From positions 1,178,001 to 1,242,000 of the forward strand of contig CAVOQC010000004.1 of assembly GCA_963698265.1 (NCBI GenBank): a DNA stretch of 64,000 nt, in the 5' to 3' direction. Positions 8,139-17,544 of this stretch are shown here, in pieces. Each line of letters opens with the position of its first letter. The stretch's first letter is position 1. This DNA comes from FEB-7 sp963698265 (GTDB taxonomy: Bacteria; Pseudomonadota; Gammaproteobacteria; Burkholderiales; Usitatibacteraceae). A model generated the notes under the pieces. That model did no database searches and was not told the DNA's origin. It saw only the letters and a list, made by a program, of their open reading frames with translations. The position numbers were made by a program, and so were the translations under genes.

Positions 8139-8713
8139 AATCACCGGGCTCGTGCTGGCCGGCGGCCAGGGCAGCCGCATGGGCGGCGTCGACAAGGGCC
8201 TCACGCCGTTTCGCGGCCGCCCCCTCGTCGGAGCACGTGATCGAGCGCCTGGCTCCGCAGGTCGACGAAATCCTCGTGAACGCCAATCGCAATCCCGATG
8301 CCTACGCCGGATTCGGCCATCGCGTCGTCGCCGACGAGATCCCGGGATTCGCGGGCCCGCTCGCAGGCTTCGAGCGCGGGCTCGCCCACGCGCGCGGCGC
8401 CCTCGTGGCCACCGTCCCGTGCGATTCGCCCTTCCTGCCGGCCGATCTCGTCGCCCGCCTGCGCGCCGCCCTCGAAACGGGCGATGCCGAACTCGCCGTG
8501 GCGAAGACGGGCGAGCAGCCCCACCCCGTCTTCTGCCTGATGCGCAGGAGCGTTCACCCGTCCCTGCGCGCATTCCTCTCCTCGGGCCAGCGCAAGATCG
8601 ACAAGTGGTACGCGGCATTGCGCGTCGTGGAAGTCGCCTTCGACGACGAGGCCGATGCCTTCGCCAACATCAACACCCGCGACGAACTCGCGGGACTCGA
8701 GAAGCCGCCATGA
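8131..8713 (+). CDS. mobA: Molybdenum cofactor guanylyltransferase MobA (frameshifted as assembled)
   Basis: Attaches GMP to molybdopterin to make the bis-MGD form used by formate dehydrogenases. The first part reads MIEITGLVLAGGQGSRMGG, the nucleotide-binding loop, then DKGLTPFRGRPLV. One base later the frame moves and continues EHVIERLAPQVDEILVNANRN to the end, including VPCDSPFLPADLV and FANINT. Removing one G near 8226-8230 restores a protein of about 193 residues, normal for MobA. The start overlaps the GFA gene and the end overlaps moeA by four bases. An assembly indel is more likely than inactivation. Confidence 0.88.
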
Positions 8714-9979
8714 CCAAAGCCACCATCACGCAGGCTTCCTGCGCCGACGACTACGACCCGAATTCCATGCCCGTGGAAAAGGCCCGCGCCTTCATCCACC
8801 GCTTCCTGGAGCCGCTCACCACGACGCTGCGCGTGCCCATCCGCAGTGCGCTGGGCCGCGTGCTCGCCGAAGACGTGGTCTCCCCGGTGGACGTCCCCTC
8901 CCATCGCAATTCCGCGATGGACGGGTGGGCGATGCGCGGCGAGGACCTGGCTGCCGATGCGGAGACCACGCTCGAGGAGATCGGCTCGTCCTTCGCCGGG
9001 CGGCCCTTCGCCGGCACGGTAGGGCCCGGACAGTGCGTGCGGATCATGACGGGCGGAGTGGTACCGACGGGCGCCGACACGGTCGTCATGCAGGAGCGTG
9101 CCCGGGCCGACGGCAAGCGCATCACCTTCGGCGCCGGCAGACCGACCGGGCCAGAACGTCCGCGAGGCCGGCGAGGACCTGAAGCGCGGCTCGGCCGCAC
9201 TCGCGAAGGGCCGGATCCTCCGGCCCGCGGACCTCGGGCTTCTCGCCTCGCTCGGTATCGGCGAGGTCGGCGTGTACCGCCCCCTTCGCGTCGCGTTCTT
9301 CTCCACGGGCGACGAGTTGAAGACCGTCGGGACCGCGCTCGCCGAGGGCGAGATCTACGACTCCAACCGCTACACGATCCACGGAATGCTCACGCGCCTG
9401 GGCTGCGAGGTGCTCGACATGGGTGTGGTGACGGACGACCCGGCCCTGCTCGAGCGCGCCTTTCGCGAGGCGGCCGCCAACGCCGACGTGGTGATCACCA
9501 GCGGGGGCGTGTCGGTGGGGGAGGCCGATTTCGTGAAGGGGCTGCTCGCGCGGCTGGGCGAGGTCGTGTTCTGGAAGATCGCCATGAAGCCCGGCCGGCC
9601 GCTCGCCTACGGCAAGCTCGGCGGCGCGCATTTCTTCGGGCTGCCGGGCAATCCGGTGTCCGTCATGGTCACCTTCTACCAGTTCGTCCGGGAGGCGCTC
9701 CTGAGGCTCATGGGAGCGGACCCGGTGGTTCCGCCACCCACCTTTCCTGCGCTGTGCGTGGCGAAGCTGCGCAAGGCGCCGGGGCGCACGGAGTTCCAGC
9801 GCGGCATCCTCGCCCGCGGCCCCGACGGCGCGTGGACGGTGCGGCCCACCGGCGAGCAGGGGTCGGGAATTCTCAAGTCGATGAGCGAGGCCAACTGCTT
9901 CATCATCCTCGGCGACGCCGTGGGCAACGTGGAGCCCGGCACCACGGTCGAGGTCCAGTCCCTCGAAGGGCTGGTGTGA
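8710..9979 (+). CDS. moeA: Molybdopterin molybdotransferase MoeA (frameshifted as assembled)
   Basis: Inserts molybdate into adenylylated molybdopterin. The N-terminal half has NSAMDGWAMR and RIMTGGVVPTGADTVVMQE, both standard MoeA motifs. After RITFGA the frame shifts once, near 9136-9143, and continues PGQNVREAGEDL. The MogA-like domain follows (FFSTGDEL, YDSNRYTI, ITSGGVSVGEADF, FGLPGNPVSVMVTF). Corrected length is about 422 residues, near the family norm. The ATG overlaps the mobA stop, and GTG/TGA at the end overlaps the next gene, so the cofactor genes form one operon. Confidence 0.9.
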
Positions 9980-10453
9980 CCGCGGGAAAGGCCTTTCCTG
10001 CCCGCCGGCGAGCACGAGGGCACGGGGCTCGACTACCTGCGGCGGATCGTTGCGGGCGAGATCGGCTCGGTGCCCATCGGCGACACCCTGGGTTTCCGTC
10101 CCGTGGAGGTGGAATCGGGACGCATCGTCTTCGCGGGGACGCCCGACCGGCGTTCCTACAACCTCATCGGCACCGTACATGGGGGCTGGGCCGCGGCCAT
10201 CCTGGACAGCGCCATGGCGCTCGCCGCCCTTTCGTCGCTCGACGAGCACCACCTTTTCACGACCCTCGACCTCAAGATCAACTACGTGCGCGCGCTGACT
10301 GCTGAAACCGGCGAGGTCGTGGCCGAAGGCAGGGTGCTCAACGCCGGGCGCAGGGTGGTCCTCACCGAATCGAAACTCACGGACTTCGCGGGGAAGCTCC
10401 TCGCCACGGGCCAGAGCACCTGCCTGGTAATCCCCCGGGCGAAGCGCGGCTAG
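9976..10453 (+). CDS. PaaI/hotdog-fold thioesterase (frameshifted near its start)
   Basis: A hotdog-fold acyl-CoA thioesterase-like protein. SYNLIGTVHGGWAAAILDSAMALA matches the PaaI-type HGG catalytic region, with TLDLKINYVRAL following. In the main frame the only starts are a GTG at 10070, which would cut off conserved N-terminal residues. A GTG at 9976 overlapping the moeA stop gives MTAGKA and, if one T in the TTT near 9994-9996 is removed, runs into FLPAGEHEGTGLDYLRR. That gives about 158 residues. The substrate is unknown. It is last in the cofactor operon with no obvious link to molybdenum. Confidence 0.75.
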
Positions 10454-10475
10454 AGGCGGCCAGCGACGGACGGCC

Positions 10476-10505
10476 TTGTCGCCGCCCCCCGACATCCTGT
10501 AGAAC
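10476..10505 (+). promoter_or_regulatory. Candidate promoter upstream of the cytochrome/autotransporter gene
   Basis: TTGTCG (10476-10481) and TAGAAC (10500-10505) are separated by 18 bases and lie about 120 bases before the ATG at 10628. The long leader contains a short inverted repeat (ACGGC...GCCGT, 10533-10554) and a G run just before the start codon that could act as ribosome-binding site. No riboswitch was recognised. This is a pattern match only. Confidence 0.35.
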
Positions 10506-10627
10506 GGTTTCCGTCACCGAGATCACCCACACGGCAGGCGGGGAAGAACGCCGTGTTTGCAGCATCCGGCACCGCGGGAACAACCGCGGGCACGAAAACA
10601 AGCAACAAAAGCCCCTGGGGGGGTGCG

Positions 10628-13600
10628 ATGATCCAGAACGGCCATGCAGGTACATGCGCCGCGGAGTCTGCGCTCGTGGCGAGCGGGCGCCCGGTTTCGC
10701 GGCGTATCTACGCGGCGGCAGCAGCGTGCGCCACGGCTGCGCTCTTCGCGGCGTCTCCCGGCGCATGGGCCGGCCCCTTCGATACGTCCTGCGGCGGATG
10801 CCACACCGCCGGCAGCGGCGAGCCCATTGCCAGCCGCTTCAACGCGGCCAATTCCTCGTCCGTGGTCTGGGCCGCCTCCGCGCTCAACGCCATGGGATTC
10901 AACAGCCCCACCAACGTGGGCGCGGAGATCGCGGATCTCGCCGCCCTCGCCCCGACGCCCACCGATACGGGGACCGTCAATTACACGAACTGGAACGCCG
11001 CGACCACTTCGGTCCCCTACGGCGGCACGCGCACGGCCGTGATGCCCAATATCGTCCTGGGCGGCATTCTCAGCTCGGTGTCCCACTCGCCCGGCGTGAC
11101 CGGCGTGTCGTTCGCCGGCACCACGATGACCTTCAACCATCCGGGCGGGGCCGGAGGCAACTGCACCACGCGCACCGTCAATGCCTTCGGCACCGGCCCG
11201 GCGCAAGGCGGCATCACGCCGCAGACGGCCAACCGGGTCATCACGATCACGGTGACGCCTCCCGCCGACCCAACGGCGATCAACGACGCGGTCACCCTCA
11301 GTTACAACACCGGCGCGCAGTCCATCGACCTGAGTTCGATCGGGGCCATCAGCGGCACGCCCGCGGCCACCGGCACCTTCGTGACGCTCGGCACGCTCAA
11401 CCCGAACGTCGGCACTCGGGCTTCGACGGGGCCGGATACGCTCACTTACGCGTCGAGCGCCACGACGTACGCGCCCTCCCCCACGGTGACCTTTTTCGTC
11501 ACCGGTCCCTGCGGAACGAATTCGGTGACGCGCACACTCACGATCAACGTGAATCCGCCGCCGGCACCGGTCGTGTCGAACCGCGGTTCCGTCGGCGTGC
11601 CGGTGGTGGTGCCCGCAGGCATCCCCGCGATGATCAACCTCACCGCGAACATCACGGGCGTCGTGGCCTCCAATCCGGCGGGCACCTACAACCTCGCGGC
11701 GTCGCAGCCGACGGCGCCGGGCTCGGGAAGCACCTCCGTCGCAGGCAACGTGGTGACCTTCACGCCGGGCGGGGGATTCACCGGCCCCACGACCTTCACC
11801 TTCACGAAGGACGGCCCCGGAGGGACGTCCAATACCGCGACCGCGTTTCTCGAGGTGGCGGCCGCCCCGGTGGTGAGCCCCACGAGCGTCACCACCGCCT
11901 TCAACACGGCGATCCCGGTGAACCTCGCGACCTTCATCGCCTCGAGCCAACCGGTCCTCTCCGTAACGCCTTCCTCTCCCGTGAACGGGACGGCGCTCGC
12001 CACGGGGCCCACCACGATCACCTTCACACCGACGCCCGGGTTCTTCGGCACGGCCTCCTTCGACTACACCGCCACGAGCGCGGGCGGAACCTCCGCGGTC
12101 CCTGCCACGGTCACGGTCACGGTCAATCCACCGCCCCCGACCGTTTCCGCCACCGCGGCGACCGTGCAGTTCAATGGCGGCAGCCCGGTCGTTTCCACGA
12201 CCATCGACCTGGCGGCCTTCATCGGCCCGCCGGGCGCAACGGTGCTGGCCGTCACCCCCTCCGGCCCGGTAAACGGAGCGGTGGTCGCCACGGGCCCCAC
12301 CACCGTTTCCTTCACGCCCACGGCCGGTTACGTCGGCCCGGCAAGCTTTAACTACACCGCCACCAACGCCGGCGGCACCTCGGGCTCGGCAACGGTGAAC
12401 GTCACGGTATCGGCGCCGCCGCCGCCCACAGCCGGGCCGATCAACGTGTACGTGTCGTCGACCATGTCGACGCCGATCGATCTTTCCGCCGCGGTGAGCG
12501 GCGTGTTCTCCAGCGTGTCGGTCGTCACGCCACCCTCGGCCGGCGCGGTGTCCATCGCCGGATTCATCGCGACCTACACGCCCTCCCCCGGCGGGACCGG
12601 CCGCTACACTTTCACCTACCAGGCCACGGGCCTGGGCGGCAATTCGGCACCGGCGACGGTCACCCTCAACTACACCGACTCGCCGGTCACGAACAACGTG
12701 ACCATCGTCGTCCCGTACGAAACCACGACGACGATCGATCTCGCCAGGATCATCTCGGGGTTCGTGACCAGCTACGCCATTTCGGCGCCGCCCGCGAACG
12801 GCACGCTGGAAGTCACGCCCTCGTCCCTGACCTACACGCCGCGAAGGGGCTATTTCGGACCCGACAGCTTCCGGATCACCGCCACCGGCCCGGGTGGCAC
12901 ATCGGTGCCGGGCATGGTGAACATCACCGTGAACCCGCCGCCGCCGACGGCAACCGACCTCCAGGTTTCCGTGCCGTTCGAAACCGCCACGCCGATCACG
13001 CTCCCGATCGCGGGAACGTTCACGCAGGTGAGCATCGTCTCGCTGCCCACCAACGGGCTGGTGTCCACGCCGCCGCCCGGATCGCGCGTCGTCACCTACA
13101 CGCCCGCCGTCGGTTTCTCCGGCGCGGACAGCTTCACCTACACGGCGACTAGCGCGGGCGGCACTTCCATGACCGGCACCGTGAACCTCACGGTGGCGTC
13201 CCTCAAGCCCTCGGCGGCCGCGGCTTCCATGACGGTTGCCCTCAACACGCCGGCAACGATGGACCTGCGACCGTTCATCACCGGCTCCGGCGTCACCGGC
13301 GTCTCGATCCCGAAGGCGCCGGCTCACGGGGCCATCGCCGTGAACGGCACGAAAGTCACCTATACCCCGCGCCATAACTTCTTCGGTACCGACTCCTTCA
13401 CCTACGCCGCGTTCGGCAACGTCGGGACGTCCGAGCCCGGCCTCGTCACGGTCACCGTGGTCGGCCGGCCGGACCCGTCCCAGGACAGGGACGTGGTCGG
13501 CATCGTCGATGCCCAGGCGCAGACGGCCCGTCGATTCTCGCGGACGCAGCTCACCAACTTCCAGCGCCGGATGGAGTCGCTTCACGCAGGCCCGGCCGCC

Positions 13601-15565
13601 GCCGCGCCGGAAGCGCCCGCGGCCCCGAAGACCTCGGCAGCACCCCCTTCCGCCCAGCCTTCCGCGCGCGCCCGGGACGCGGCGGCCGACCCGTTCGCAT
13701 TCGGCGGCCAGCTGCCCGGCTCCGGGTTCGTGCGGGCATCGCTCAGCGATGGCGCTTCGCAGCCGAAGCTCGCTTCCTCCGGATTCCTGCAGACTGTTCT
13801 CGCGGGCTCCCTCGTGAGCGCGGCCACCTCCCACACGATCGACCTGTCCGGCAACTCCGGCGGCGGTGCGGGTTCGGCTGGGTTCAGGGCCGGCGCCAAC
13901 GTCTGGCTGGGCGGCCTCGCCCAATTCGGCAAGCGCGGCGCCGGCGTGGAAAGTGCGGACCTGCGATTCAGCACCGATGGACTGAGTGTGGGCGCCGACC
14001 GGCGAATGAGCGACCGCCTGGTGCTTGGCATGGGCCTGGGCTACGGGCGCGACGAAACCGACATCGGCACGGACGGCTCGAAGAACACCTCGCGCGGCAC
14101 CTTCTTCGCGGGGTACGGCAGCTACCAGCCCACGCGCAGCACCTTCGTCGATGCCGTGCTCGGGTTCGGCAAGCTCGATCTCGACAGCGACCGGTACGTC
14201 GAGTCCGTCGGCGAGTTCGCAACCGGCCGGCGCAAGGGAGACCAGGTCTTCGGATCGGTCGCCGCGGGCTACGAGTTCCGACGTGAAGGCATCCTCTTCT
14301 CCCCCTATGGCCGGATCGACTTCACTTCGGACCGCCTCAAGCGGTCGACCGAATCCGGCGCGGGCGTGAACGCGCTCACCTTCCACGAGCAGACGCTGCG
14401 CAGCACGCAGGCGGCCGCCGGCCTGCGCCTGGAGACGCGCCACGAGACGGACTTCGGCTGGGCCGCACCGAGGCTGCGGCTGGAGTATCGCCGCGAGCTG
14501 GACAGCGGGCGCTCCGCCTCGCTCAGCTACGCCGACCAGGCCGGCGGTCTCGTCTATTCCGTCACGCCCACCGGGTCGAGCCGCAACTCGCTCCTCTTCG
14601 GCGTCGGGGCCGACTTCCTGTGGAAGCGCGGCCTGCGGCTGGGCTTCGATTACCAGGGCGAACGCTCCTCGGGCCCAGGTACCGCGCAGTCGATCCGGTT
14701 CCTGCTGTCGCAGGATCTCGGCGGCAGGCTTCCCGCTTGGCCCGATTCCTGGTACTGGACGCCGTTCACCGACCCGGTCGGCGTCGAACTCGGCTACTCC
14801 TTCGACGACAACGTCGGACGCGGGCGCCTCGCCGGCGAGAAGCTCACGGACCAGGTCTTCAACTTCGGCCTCAACGCGAGCCGCACCTTCCCGATCAACG
14901 AGAACGCGAGGGCCGTGGCGACCGCGTTCCTCAGCGTGGACAAGTTCCACGACCACACCGGCCTCGGCCGGACCTCGGGTGGCCTGCAGGGCGAGCTGCA
15001 GTACCGTGCATCAGGAGACTTCGAATCCGTCACCTACGCGCTCTTCGCGCGCGCCTGGATCGACGGCTACGAGTCGCGCCTGCGCAGCGGCAGCCGCCTG
15101 TCCGCCGGCGTCAATGCGCGCCGATCGCTCACCGACCGCATCGACGTCTTCGGCGAACTCGGGGCCAACTGGCGCCGCGCGGAGAGCGCGGTCTTCGAGG
15201 GCCGCGACTACGCGGCGAAGTTCAACGTCGACTATTCGCTGGGAAGCGCGGGCACCGCCTACCTCGCCGGCGAATATCGCCGCGGCGACACCTTCTCCTC
15301 GGGCCTGGGCTCGCTCGCGAACCTGAACAGCGCCGAGGTCTTCGTGCGCGACGACGCCTTCGACGCGGGCGAGTACTTCGCCTACCGCGCCGAGGCCAGG
15401 ATGCTCATCGGCACGCTCGGATACAACCGGCCGCTCGGTCCGCGCGACTCGATCGATTTCTCCTTCCGGCGCGTGCAGACGACCCCGCTCCTGCGCCCGG
15501 AGAATTCCGGCACGTCGAGTTACATCGTGAACCAGTATTCCATCCTGTACCTGATGCGTTTCTAG
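10628..15565 (+). CDS. Heme-motif Ig-like autotransporter with a second C-terminal beta-barrel domain
   Basis: A 1645-residue exported protein. A long n-region with a hydrophobic Ala-rich core ends near residue 48 (signal peptide). CGGCH follows at 55-59 in a short cytochrome c-like segment with a later AMGF methionine and EIADLAAL. From about 130 to 940 there are roughly seven diverged Ig/cadherin-like repeats of about 85 residues, each with a variant of YTP..GF.G.DSFTYTAT..GGTS. An Ala/Pro/Arg linker after VDAQAQTARRFSRTQ leads to an autotransporter barrel (about 1080-1360) ending SIRFLLSQDL. About 270 more residues (1376-1645) form a second strand-rich, barrel-like domain ending in YLMRF, a terminal Phe typical of BamA clients. 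ATG 10628 was chosen over GTG 10553 because of the preceding G-rich Shine-Dalgarno. No frameshifts. Function unknown. Confidence 0.85.
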   Translation: MIQNGHAGTCAAESALVASGRPVSRRIYAAAAACATAALFAASPGAWAGPFDTSCGGCHTAGSGEPIASRFNAANSSSVVWAASALNAMGFNSPTNVGAEIADLAALAPTPTDTGTVNYTNWNAATTSVPYGGTRTAVMPNIVLGGILSSVSHSPGVTGVSFAGTTMTFNHPGGAGGNCTTRTVNAFGTGPAQGGITPQTANRVITITVTPPADPTAINDAVTLSYNTGAQSIDLSSIGAISGTPAATGTFVTLGTLNPNVGTRASTGPDTLTYASSATTYAPSPTVTFFVTGPCGTNSVTRTLTINVNPPPAPVVSNRGSVGVPVVVPAGIPAMINLTANITGVVASNPAGTYNLAASQPTAPGSGSTSVAGNVVTFTPGGGFTGPTTFTFTKDGPGGTSNTATAFLEVAAAPVVSPTSVTTAFNTAIPVNLATFIASSQPVLSVTPSSPVNGTALATGPTTITFTPTPGFFGTASFDYTATSAGGTSAVPATVTVTVNPPPPTVSATAATVQFNGGSPVVSTTIDLAAFIGPPGATVLAVTPSGPVNGAVVATGPTTVSFTPTAGYVGPASFNYTATNAGGTSGSATVNVTVSAPPPPTAGPINVYVSSTMSTPIDLSAAVSGVFSSVSVVTPPSAGAVSIAGFIATYTPSPGGTGRYTFTYQATGLGGNSAPATVTLNYTDSPVTNNVTIVVPYETTTTIDLARIISGFVTSYAISAPPANGTLEVTPSSLTYTPRRGYFGPDSFRITATGPGGTSVPGMVNITVNPPPPTATDLQVSVPFETATPITLPIAGTFTQVSIVSLPTNGLVSTPPPGSRVVTYTPAVGFSGADSFTYTATSAGGTSMTGTVNLTVASLKPSAAAASMTVALNTPATMDLRPFITGSGVTGVSIPKAPAHGAIAVNGTKVTYTPRHNFFGTDSFTYAAFGNVGTSEPGLVTVTVVGRPDPSQDRDVVGIVDAQAQTARRFSRTQLTNFQRRMESLHAGPAAAAPEAPAAPKTSAAPPSAQPSARARDAAADPFAFGGQLPGSGFVRASLSDGASQPKLASSGFLQTVLAGSLVSAATSHTIDLSGNSGGGAGSAGFRAGANVWLGGLAQFGKRGAGVESADLRFSTDGLSVGADRRMSDRLVLGMGLGYGRDETDIGTDGSKNTSRGTFFAGYGSYQPTRSTFVDAVLGFGKLDLDSDRYVESVGEFATGRRKGDQVFGSVAAGYEFRREGILFSPYGRIDFTSDRLKRSTESGAGVNALTFHEQTLRSTQAAAGLRLETRHETDFGWAAPRLRLEYRRELDSGRSASLSYADQAGGLVYSVTPTGSSRNSLLFGVGADFLWKRGLRLGFDYQGERSSGPGTAQSIRFLLSQDLGGRLPAWPDSWYWTPFTDPVGVELGYSFDDNVGRGRLAGEKLTDQVFNFGLNASRTFPINENARAVATAFLSVDKFHDHTGLGRTSGGLQGELQYRASGDFESVTYALFARAWIDGYESRLRSGSRLSAGVNARRSLTDRIDVFGELGANWRRAESAVFEGRDYAAKFNVDYSLGSAGTAYLAGEYRRGDTFSSGLGSLANLNSAEVFVRDDAFDAGEYFAYRAEARMLIGTLGYNRPLGPRDSIDFSFRRVQTTPLLRPENSGTSSYIVNQYSILYLMRF

Positions 15566-15576
15566 GGGATTCGCGC

Positions 15577-17511
15577 ATGCCATCCAGACTTCCTGCCGCC
15601 CTCGGCTGCGCCATCGCCGGGGTGCTCTTCCTCTCGTCCTGCGGCGGAGGCGGCAGCCCCGGCGACGTCCGCCCGGGCATTCCCGCGCCTCCGGTCACGG
15701 TTACCGGGCCCGACGGCTTCCTGCTCTTTCCCAATCCGCAGAAGCAGGCCGATGGAACGCTGCAGACCGACACCACCGCCTACGCACAGGCCTACTACGC
15801 GGCGATCGACCCCTTGAACGCCAAGGACACGCTCGCCAAGTGGAAGGCGGCCAACGGCTTCGACACCGGCTCCGGCTCGCAGGTGAACGTCGTCTTCGGC
15901 GACCGGCGCGACCTGGGCTACGGCCGCCGGATGACCGCCCGGCAGAACGCCGACGGCACGCTCGCCTTCGTCGTGGAGAACTACCTCGTCGAGGCCGCCG
16001 CCGGCTATACGTACTCCACGCTCAATCTCGACGCCGCGGTGGCCCGCGACACGCGACACCTCATCGGCGTCAACGGCATCGAGTTCAGCCCCGGCCCGGC
16101 CGGCGGGACTTCCTTCGCCAAGTTCTTCAATTTCAACGCGGTCACCGGTGCGCGCGAGATCGCGGTCGACCTGGACGGCCGCGGCCCGAAGGCGATGCCG
16201 GGGCCATGCATCAGTTGCCATGGCGGCCGTGCCGATGCGCTCACGCCGCCCGACGCCACGGGCAAGCCGCGCTTCAACCTCGTGCAGAATTCCGTCTCCC
16301 AGGCGCGCGGCGACGTGGAGGCGCGGCTGCACCCCTTCGAGGTCGACGCCTTCGACTTCTCCGCCGCGGCCGGCTTCACGCGGGCCGAGCAGGAAGCGGC
16401 CTTCAAGGCCATCAACCGGATGATCCTGTGCTCGTATCCCCTGCCCGCGCCCTCCGCGCTGCCCGAGGACGCCTGCCGGCGCCCCGCCGAGGCGCAGGAA
16501 TGGCAGGGCAGCGCCGCCGCGATGCTCAAGTCGTTCTACGGCGGCGACGGGCTTCCGGGGACAACGTTCTCCGACACCTTCGTGCCGGCCTCCTGGCAGG
16601 CCGCGGGACAGACGACGCTCTACCAGCAGGTCATCGCGCCGGCGTGCAGGACCTGCCACCTGATGCGCGGGACCGGTGCGCAGTCGGATGTGGATTTCGC
16701 CACCTGGGAGAAATTCCGCCAGTTCGCCGATCGCGCGAAGGTCCACGTCCTGGATCGCGGCAACATGCCGCTTGCGAAGATCGTCTTCGACGCGTTCTGG
16801 AGTTCGCCGGGGCCGTCGGCGTTCGCGACCTTTCTCGAGGGCCAGGGCTTCGCGGTGCGTGACGCCGGAGGAGCGGTTCCCATGCCCGGCAGCCGGCCCC
16901 TGGCCGACCCCGGCCCGGGCCGCGTCGTTCGTCCGGGAACGACCCGGCTTTCGGCGGCGGGCAGCCTCTACGCGACGGGCTATGCGTGGACCATAGTCTC
17001 CGGCCCGCCGGGAGCCTCTCTCGCCGACGCGAACACCTCGCAGCCGGCCTTCAGCGCCGCTTCCGCAGGCTCGTGGGTGATCCAGCTGGTCGCGAGCAAC
17101 GGGCCCGTGCAGAGCGCGCCGGCGACCCTGCACATCGTCGTCGATGCGGCGCTGTCGCCGGAGCCGGCCGCGGTGCGCTTCGCCGACATCAAGGCGGCGA
17201 TGCAGCCCACCTGCACCACCTGCCACAGCGCAACGGGCAGCCTGCCGCGCCCGCCGGTCTTCTACACGAACGTCGATCGCAACGGCGACGCCCTGGTCGA
17301 CGCCACCGACGACGCCTGGTTCCACGCGGAAGTGCGCAGCCGGATCAACTTCACCGATGTCGCGGCAAGCCCGCTGCTGCGCAAGCCCTCGGGCAAGCAC
17401 CACAGCGGCAGCCTGGTGGCCGGGTTCGACACGAGCACGGCGCCCGGAAACCCGGCGCGCGAGAAGTACGACCTGTTCCTGAACTGGATTCTCGCCGGCG
17501 CCCCGCTCTAG
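15577..17511 (+). CDS. Triheme c-type cytochrome lipoprotein
   Basis: A 644-residue predicted lipoprotein. The signal ends in lipobox LSSC with Cys22, followed by a Gly-rich linker, and Gly at +2 fits outer-membrane sorting. Three heme c motifs are present: CISCH near residue 211, CRTCH near 357 and CTTCH near 546. Between the second and third lies a PKD/Ig-like domain (about 440-515, SGPPGASLADANT...GSWVIQLVASNG). The last part has DRNGDALVDATDD, resembling a calcium-binding loop, and KHHSGSLV. It starts 11 bases after the autotransporter stop, so the two are probably co-transcribed. The enzyme or electron-transfer role is unknown. Confidence 0.85.
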   Translation: MPSRLPAALGCAIAGVLFLSSCGGGGSPGDVRPGIPAPPVTVTGPDGFLLFPNPQKQADGTLQTDTTAYAQAYYAAIDPLNAKDTLAKWKAANGFDTGSGSQVNVVFGDRRDLGYGRRMTARQNADGTLAFVVENYLVEAAAGYTYSTLNLDAAVARDTRHLIGVNGIEFSPGPAGGTSFAKFFNFNAVTGAREIAVDLDGRGPKAMPGPCISCHGGRADALTPPDATGKPRFNLVQNSVSQARGDVEARLHPFEVDAFDFSAAAGFTRAEQEAAFKAINRMILCSYPLPAPSALPEDACRRPAEAQEWQGSAAAMLKSFYGGDGLPGTTFSDTFVPASWQAAGQTTLYQQVIAPACRTCHLMRGTGAQSDVDFATWEKFRQFADRAKVHVLDRGNMPLAKIVFDAFWSSPGPSAFATFLEGQGFAVRDAGGAVPMPGSRPLADPGPGRVVRPGTTRLSAAGSLYATGYAWTIVSGPPGASLADANTSQPAFSAASAGSWVIQLVASNGPVQSAPATLHIVVDAALSPEPAAVRFADIKAAMQPTCTTCHSATGSLPRPPVFYTNVDRNGDALVDATDDAWFHAEVRSRINFTDVAASPLLRKPSGKHHSGSLVAGFDTSTAPGNPAREKYDLFLNWILAGAPL

Positions 17512-17544
17512 CCCGGGACGCACGGCTGGGCGCGCGGAGGTCGA

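Noticed and set aside
8222..9150. Programmed ribosomal frameshifting in mobA and moeA
   Set aside because: No slippery heptamer with downstream structure was seen, such enzymes are not known to use it, and similar breaks occur in many unrelated genes nearby.
10506..10627. A cyclic di-GMP or other riboswitch in the leader of the autotransporter gene
   Set aside because: The leader is long and has a short inverted repeat, but none of the conserved GEMM or other aptamer signatures could be found.
11280..13470. Tandem DNA repeats or CRISPR-like array in the autotransporter gene
   Set aside because: The periodicity is at protein level (Ig-like repeats of about 85 residues); the DNA copies are diverged and there are no regular spacers.
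10523..14956. A 1477-residue open frame on the minus strand opposite the autotransporter gene
   Set aside because: Its composition is Arg/Gly/Ala/His-rich with no domain, it mirrors the codon bias of the GC-rich plus-strand gene, and the plus strand has a signal peptide and clear repeats.
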